A stretch of DNA of 64,000 bases from contig NC_134833.1 of NCBI RefSeq assembly GCF_004210375.1, positions 23,254,063 to 23,318,062 on the forward strand, in the 5' to 3' direction. This DNA comes from Tachypleus tridentatus. Its lineage: Eukaryota; Arthropoda; Merostomata; Xiphosura; Limulidae. The stretch's first letter is position 1. Every line of letters begins with the position of its first letter. The notes under the pieces were generated by a model. That model had not been told where the DNA came from, searched no databases, and saw nothing but the letters and a program-made list of their open reading frames with translations. The translations under genes and the position numbers were made by a program. Shown piece after piece: positions 58,811 through 64,000 of the stretch.

Positions 58811-60034
58811 ATTTATTAAAAGAAATATATAAATTATTATTACTATGAAACATTGCACTATTGTACATGTTATAGAATTATTAGTGGAACGTTATGTAAT
58901 TTTTTTTTCGCAAATCTCATCAAATAAATCTCATTAATAATGACTTTAAGGAGTAAAATAACTTTTTAACGAACTTATAACGCTAACATTCAAGGTTAGA
59001 TCCCAATGGCTACACACATTTGAGATAAAACAAACTTATTGTAATGGTGTATGTAACAACGTCTTTCAGAAGAACTGCTAAACATATACAGCACTAATTA
59101 CAATTAATAATTAATTTATAATTAATAACATTTATGTTCCAAAAACACATAAGTCCAAAAGTCTTGATAACAATGAAATAGAAACCCTCTAACCCGAGCA
59201 CTTTCGAAAGGTGGATCTTTCTTCTTCAGGGGCAAACTGTGAGAGTCAGTCAAAAGCCTTAATTATAAGTGAATTACAATACATTTCTATGACCGCTTTG
59301 CCATAGGGCTCATTGTCGTTTGTGAACAACATTGTCGTTACCAACATTGTTTTCGACCATAGCATAGAATACAAAGATTCATAGAGAAACAACGGCATGG
59401 TTATTGTTGTTCACAGTGTTTCCATTATTCACTGCTGTGACAAATGTAGGCCAGAAGAGGGCGTATCAACAAAAGTTAATTGGCGGAATATAAATTTTCT
59501 ACTAAAACTTTTCTGAGTTCGTGCCTGAAAATTCATGCCGAAAATGATCTGCAACGTGCCTGATAATTCATGCCGAAAATGATCTGCAACGTGCATGTCT
59601 CCCTTTCTTTATCCAATAAAATGCCTGCGTTAGAATCGTGAATATTCGAGAACAAAATACGTTGAGTCATACCTCGGAGAACACGCTGACACGAGCCTGA
59701 GTGATGTCAGTGACGCTGTGTAATTCCAGATTACGTCATGCACGTTTGTTACGGAAATAGTGGTTTCAATCATATAATATAATGACTTTTAAAGAAACAA
59801 AACAGTTATGGAAAACTCCCACCATGTTACTTAACGCTTGTAATCCATTGTTGTTTAATCTGTGATGAACTCAAAACTCAGTGTGCTAAATTCAAAGTTA
59901 AAAAAAATTATGTTCTGTGTTGCGTTTTTGACACACAAAAACATGTGTGGAAGTTTTTATTGCGCAGTCTCAGCGGTATGTTGGTTTGTAATGAAGTCCA
60001 GTGTGACACAATGCGCCATTTATGCTTTCTTACC
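58811..60034. other. Unique DNA with minor repeats
   Basis: A motif at about 59195-59250 (actttcgaaaggtggatctt, then tcttcttcaggggc) reads on the minus strand as CTGAAGA..stem..GAAA, like dispersed repeat D. A 39-base direct duplication (attcatgccgaaaatgatct) spans about 59512-59592. No gene. Confidence 0.5.
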
Positions 60035-60105
60035 ACGGGTATCGAAATCTGGTTTCTAGTGTTCTAAGACCTCAGACATATTGCTGTGTCACTTGGGGAA
60101 CAAGA
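60035..60105 (-). mobile_element. SINE-3 fragment
   Basis: Reverse fragment: ccacgggtatcgaaatctgg, gtgttctaagacctcagaca, tgtcacttgggg. Confidence 0.75.
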
Positions 60106-60166
60106 CATTTAATAGCGGGAAGGTAATAACTTGATATTAAATGAAGTAATGAGGGGCCTTTTATCA

Positions 60167-60434
60167 AGGCCCGGCATTGCCAGGTGGTTAAAGCACTCGA
60201 CTCGTAAACCGGGGTTCGCGGATTCGAATCCCGTTGTATCAAACATGCTTGCTCTTTCAGCCATTGGGGCGTTATAATGTTACGATCAATCCCACTATTC
60301 GTTGGTAAAGAGTATCCCAAGAATTGCGGTGGATGGTGATGACCAGCTGCCTTCCCTCTAGTCCTACTCTGCTAAATTAGAGACGGCTAGCGCACATAGC
60401 CCTCGTGTATCTTTGCGCGAAATTGAAACCGAAC
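60167..60434 (+). mobile_element. SINE-1 copy
   Basis: Forward copy: ggcccggcattgccaggtgg to gcgaaattgaaaccgaac, with small deletions in the body (gtaaagagtat, gaattgcggtgg). Confidence 0.93.
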
Positions 60435-60560
60435 TTTTTAACAGTCATTTGAAAGTAATACAGATGGATTAGAGACCTTTGAGGAGATATTTTAAAGTAA
60501 TACAGATAGATGAGGGACCTTTTCGTAGTTATTTTAAAGTAGTGCAGATGGATAAGTGAT
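60435..60560 (+). repeat. Short degenerate tandem repeat (~3 copies, ~55 bp)
   Basis: Blocks ttgaaagtaatacagatgga, ttaaagtaatacagatagat and ttaaagtagtgcagatggat, each followed by a diverged gagggacctttt segment. Confidence 0.65.
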
Positions 60561-60851
60561 TACCATCACGGCTGTTCCTACTTATAAATTCAAGTACGAT
60601 TCAGTACAACACTCAAGGGAACCAATATTTGTGTTCATTGCTCCACGTCAGTGGTTTAAACATTTTATGATTTATTCGTTTCAAGATGGACTATGTCAGA
60701 ATAAACACTGTTTTGTGTAACATTTAACCTAAAATGTTTTTCACCACAACGATTGCAGTGTAGAAACATTTTCATTATAAGCTGACGAAAGTCTATGTGA
60801 CTCAATGCCGAGCTAAATCTGTGACTTGAGGAAGGAAGCACATATTGTACT

Positions 60852-60972
60852 GCCCCTCGCTGGTATAGCGGTGAGTCTACAGATTTAGAACGCTAAAATC
60901 AGGGGTTCGATTCCACTCGGTGGACTCAGCAAATAGCCTAGTGTGGCTTTGCTATAAGAAAACACACACAAA
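60852..60972 (+). mobile_element. SINE-2 copy
   Basis: Forward copy: gcccctcgctggtatagcgg, aggggttcgattccactcgg, tail ttgctataagaaaacacaca. Confidence 0.94.
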
Positions 60973-62181
60973 AACACGTTGTACTGATACAGTAGAAGAC
61001 GGATCAGTGCTCCATAAACAAATAAAAATTTTCCTTATGCTTATAAATCGTTGTGTGCCTGCCTACCTGTTGATGAAATTAAAGCTGTTTGTCGTTTTAG
61101 ACAAATAAACTTGAATGAAACGAACAAATCAAGAAGATTGAATGGGAAAAGTAACAAACAAAATATTACCAAAAGTAGGCTTGTTTCTCTGTAAATACGT
61201 ATAGTAACAGACAACAATCGAGTTTTAATTTTTATTTACCAATATTGTCTGCTTTCTGTTTAGAGCGTGCCTAACCTTTGTTTCAGTGTGTAATAATAGT
61301 CTCCACCCTTTCACGAGAAATGGGCGTGTCACAGAGGCGTTTGCATATGCGTATTTCTCATAAAATTATAATAGAAAAAGGCATTTTTTTAATTTTTACA
61401 TTCTTTGAAATGTTTATTTACGTAAGCTAGTCTTAAAAGTTATGAAGTTTATTGTGAGGAGGAAAAAACTGAGAACAAGCTACTCAGTAAAAGTGATATC
61501 TTAACTCTATTATCTGGCGTTTAACCAGTTCGTTCAGTATCTCCTAAACAGGCTATTGAGTGAGGGACTTTTCATGAATGTTCATGAATATTATTATAAT
61601 TATTGTACTGAAGGTAATGGATACATTTAATGACTTTGAAACTATATATATATTTCTCGTGCATAATATGTGTGTGTGTATGTATATTAAGCTAGAGATA
61701 ATTATATCAGTATAAATATTTCGGTGGTTCGTAATTCAATAATTTGAAATATATTTATCTCAGTATATAAATATTTAATACTTTGTTAGATTTTCGTTTG
61801 TTGCTTTAAAACTTCAAACTGGTTATTGTTTTTGTAAGATATTATTACGTGAGATTTTCCATATAAATGTTCTTATTGGAATATTTATGAATCATACTTT
61901 TTATTATCGATTAGATTGTGATTAATATTGAACGATTTGTTTCAAGTCCATCACTGACATATAACGACAAGTTTGTCATTTTAAAACAAATGAAAATAAC
62001 ACGTCATCTTAGATTACAAACAACGCCTCGAATGTAACATAAAAACATCAGGTTATGGGTTATCTTTTTAAAACTTAATGAATGAGAGTGGCCTACTTTC
62101 AGAAAGCTGCCGAGACAGATGTTTCTTACACAGCATATGATAGGTTAGTTCATAATAAAAGTGAGTTTAGTGTATTCTCTA
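60973..62181. other. Intergenic AT-rich DNA
   Basis: (TA)n and (TG)n stretches at about 61645-61682. No gene. Confidence 0.5.
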
Positions 62182-62368
62182 CCAACATGTGCTCATGATA
62201 TGTTACTTAATGTATTATTAGAACATTACCAACATGTGCTCATGATATGTTACTTGATGTATTATTAGAACATTACCAACATGTGTTCGTGATATGTTAC
62301 TTAATGTATTATTAGAACATTACCAACATGTGCTCATGATATGTTACTTGATGTATTATTAGAACATT
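62182..62368 (+). repeat. 47-bp tandem repeat, 4 copies
   Basis: The unit is accaacatgtgctcatgata, then tgttacttaatgtattatta, then gaacatt. Copies differ at one to three positions. Confidence 0.93.
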
Positions 62369-63294
62369 TATGTATTTAATTCACAATAGTTTTGTGGTGT
62401 TTTTGTTTGTTTGTTATAAACCAACATTTTGTACTGGTAACTTTTCCGAAACTCCAAAGCTCTAACTCGGATAAAACAAAAAACAAAGTATAGATGTTTA
62501 ATAGAAGTAATAAAACTACGAGAGTAATTACAAAGAGGTTCATTTGGTAACTGAACGAAATGCGCGTGGGACGTTCTTGAATAATGAACTAAGATTATTT
62601 ATCAATGTAATAATGAGTGATAAATTTCTCTCCAGTTATAAAAATACCCTGATGTTACGGTTTTAATTTTAACTTTAGATAAACAAGTTTCAACATGTTT
62701 AATACATTGACAGACACGAACACACATGTATACAGAAATAGACAAACACATGTGTATGATTTATGTATATATAGTTTTACTACTTAGCTTCCTTATTAAA
62801 AGTAAATATTACACTATTTAATTAACCCTCACATTACTGTCTTAATGACTGTTTTTACCTGTGGAGTCCACAGATTTAATGATATTGAGCAATTGTTTTG
62901 TTTTTTCCTGTTACAACATTCAGTATGAGAAACTGATAAGTCACTGGGTGAGGTAAAATCGCTCTTTTTTAATAGGTGGGTGATTCCAACAGTTATTAGT
63001 AGCACTGAAGGAATTTATATGTGGATGTTCTGTGTCTCGCGTATTATTAGGGGTCTTATAACGTAAAAAGTATGATCCATAACCAGCTTGATGCATAAAT
63101 AGTCTAGAAATGTTTACCTAAAATCCACCAGGGTATGATCCAATCGGTAACACTGCACAACAAAGTTTTTGCTTCTTGAACACTGTTGGGTGTTCCTTAT
63201 AGATTTTTGGCTGCTGATCACGAAAATCACATCCAAATTTACCCATCACGTACCATTTCATCAAAATATTCAGTTTCACCAGGACATTGCTACA
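62369..63294. other. Unique AT-rich DNA
   Basis: Nothing recognisable except A/T-rich simple stretches. Confidence 0.5.
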
Positions 63295-63414
63295 ATGGAA
63301 AAACGATATCAGGGCAACTGGAATCCGTCAATGTTTGCTGACTACTGTTGGACACTGCAACGTGATGCACCGGACATTGAATACAAACGAAAATCAGGAG
63401 CAAAACACTTTTAA
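63295..63414 (+). pseudogene. Possible relic of a transposon-associated coding region (C-terminal 39 residues)
   Basis: An open frame ending at TAA 63412-63414 contains MEKRYQGNWNPSMFADYCW, then LQRDAPDIEYKRKS. The RYQG-W-MxxDYCW-RD-KRKS pattern resembles, from memory, the C-terminal stretch of uncharacterised transposon-linked proteins repeated in arthropod genomes. The preceding part of the frame (from 63169) looks less protein-like. No TIRs or upstream catalytic domain are visible, so it would be a fragment. The family is not identified; a search of arthropod repeat proteins would decide it. Confidence 0.35.
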
Positions 63415-63628
63415 TTATGTTGAACTTAATAGCGTATTAGAAACATAAACGCAATTAAATACGTTATTGCCGGTAAACAGTTAACTGTCTATTTCTCAGA
63501 GTTCCTACGTGATGAAGCACAACCAAAACTATATTTGTACATACCCACCAGGCACCTGTCACAATCAGCAAACACTTTTCAGGAAGCAAAATTTTAAAAA
63601 CAACAACTGTTGTGGAGTGTAATTCTCG

Positions 63629-64000
63629 GGTCTCTAGTTTTGTTTGTTATAAGCGATCCTTTACCTGCTGTACACGTATGGTATAGCCACGAAGTAGTGT
63701 AGACCTTCGTCTAGTTTGGAGTCACTAGTTTTGTTTGTTATAAGCGATCCTTTACCTGATGTACACGTATGGTATAGCCACGAAATAGTGTAGACTTTCG
63801 TCTAGTTTGGGGTCACTAGTTTTGTTTGTTATTAGTGATCCTTTACCTGATGTACACGTATGGTATAGCCACGAAGTAGTGTAGACTTTCGTCTAGTTTG
63901 GAGTCACTAGTTTTGTTTGTTATAAGCGATCCTTTACCTGATGTACACGTATGGTATAGCCACGAAATAGTGTAGACTTTCGTCTAGTTTGGGGTCGCTA
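63629..64000 (+). repeat. 91-bp tandem array, at least 4 copies, continuing past the window edge
   Basis: The unit is cactagttttgtttgttata, agcgatcctttacctgatgt, acacgtatggtatagccacg, aaatagtgtagactttcgtc, tagtttggggt. Alternating aagtag/aaatag and ggagtc/gggtc variants hint at a dimeric order. Confidence 0.95.

Overview
This is a repeat-dense piece of an AT-rich invertebrate nuclear genome. The best guess is a horseshoe crab (Xiphosura) or a close chelicerate. That rests on about 18 recognisable copies, plus fragments, of a tRNA-headed SINE (called SINE-1 here: GGCCCGGCATGGCCAGGTGG head, tRNA-Thr-like CTCGTAA anticodon loop, GGTTCGAATCC box B, AAATTCAAAACAAACAAAC-type tail). From memory this element is common in horseshoe crab introns. 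Two smaller tRNA-derived SINEs (SINE-2 and SINE-3) are interspersed. No bacterial, organellar or phage signal is seen, and nothing resembles an operon.

Layout. 0-10 kb: three separate satellite arrays, all with a 36-bp period (602-1319, 2300-5754, 6908-10051). 10-13.6 kb: SINEs and unique DNA. 13.66-17.0 kb: one well-supported two-exon gene on the minus strand. 17.5-18.2 kb: a decayed GC-richer minisatellite just 5' of that gene. 18.56-21.29 kb: a 46-bp satellite. 22.97-25.85 kb: three abutting arrays (71, ~82 and 74 bp). 26-32.8 kb: SINEs in both orientations, including nested and inverted pairs. 32.82-36.87 kb: a 34-bp satellite with higher-order structure. 38.17-38.27 kb: a candidate signal-peptide first exon. 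39-64 kb: mostly intergenic or intronic DNA with SINEs, an internally deleted mariner-like element (43.3 kb), a foldback element (45.8 kb), a composite SINE unit with target-site duplications (49.4-50.0 kb), a 56-bp array (52.0-52.8 kb), a 40-bp minisatellite carrying a SINE (54.2-54.9 kb), a transposon-like coding relic (63.3 kb) and a 91-bp array that runs off the right edge. Tandem arrays make up more than a quarter of the window.

The most important item is the gene at 13660-17000 (minus). Its two exons join in frame across a 1712-bp intron with textbook splice sites and give a 542-residue protein. It has a signal peptide, 16 ectodomain cysteines including a CxCxC..CC cluster, three N-glycosylation sites, one C-terminal membrane span and a tail of a few residues. 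This matches the EFF-1/AFF-1 (FF) family of somatic cell-cell fusogens, which is classic in nematodes and only patchily reported in arthropods. The assignment comes from recalled family features, not from a database search.

The remaining long open frames are by-products of satellites whose unit length is a multiple of three, or are SINE shadows, and are not listed as genes.
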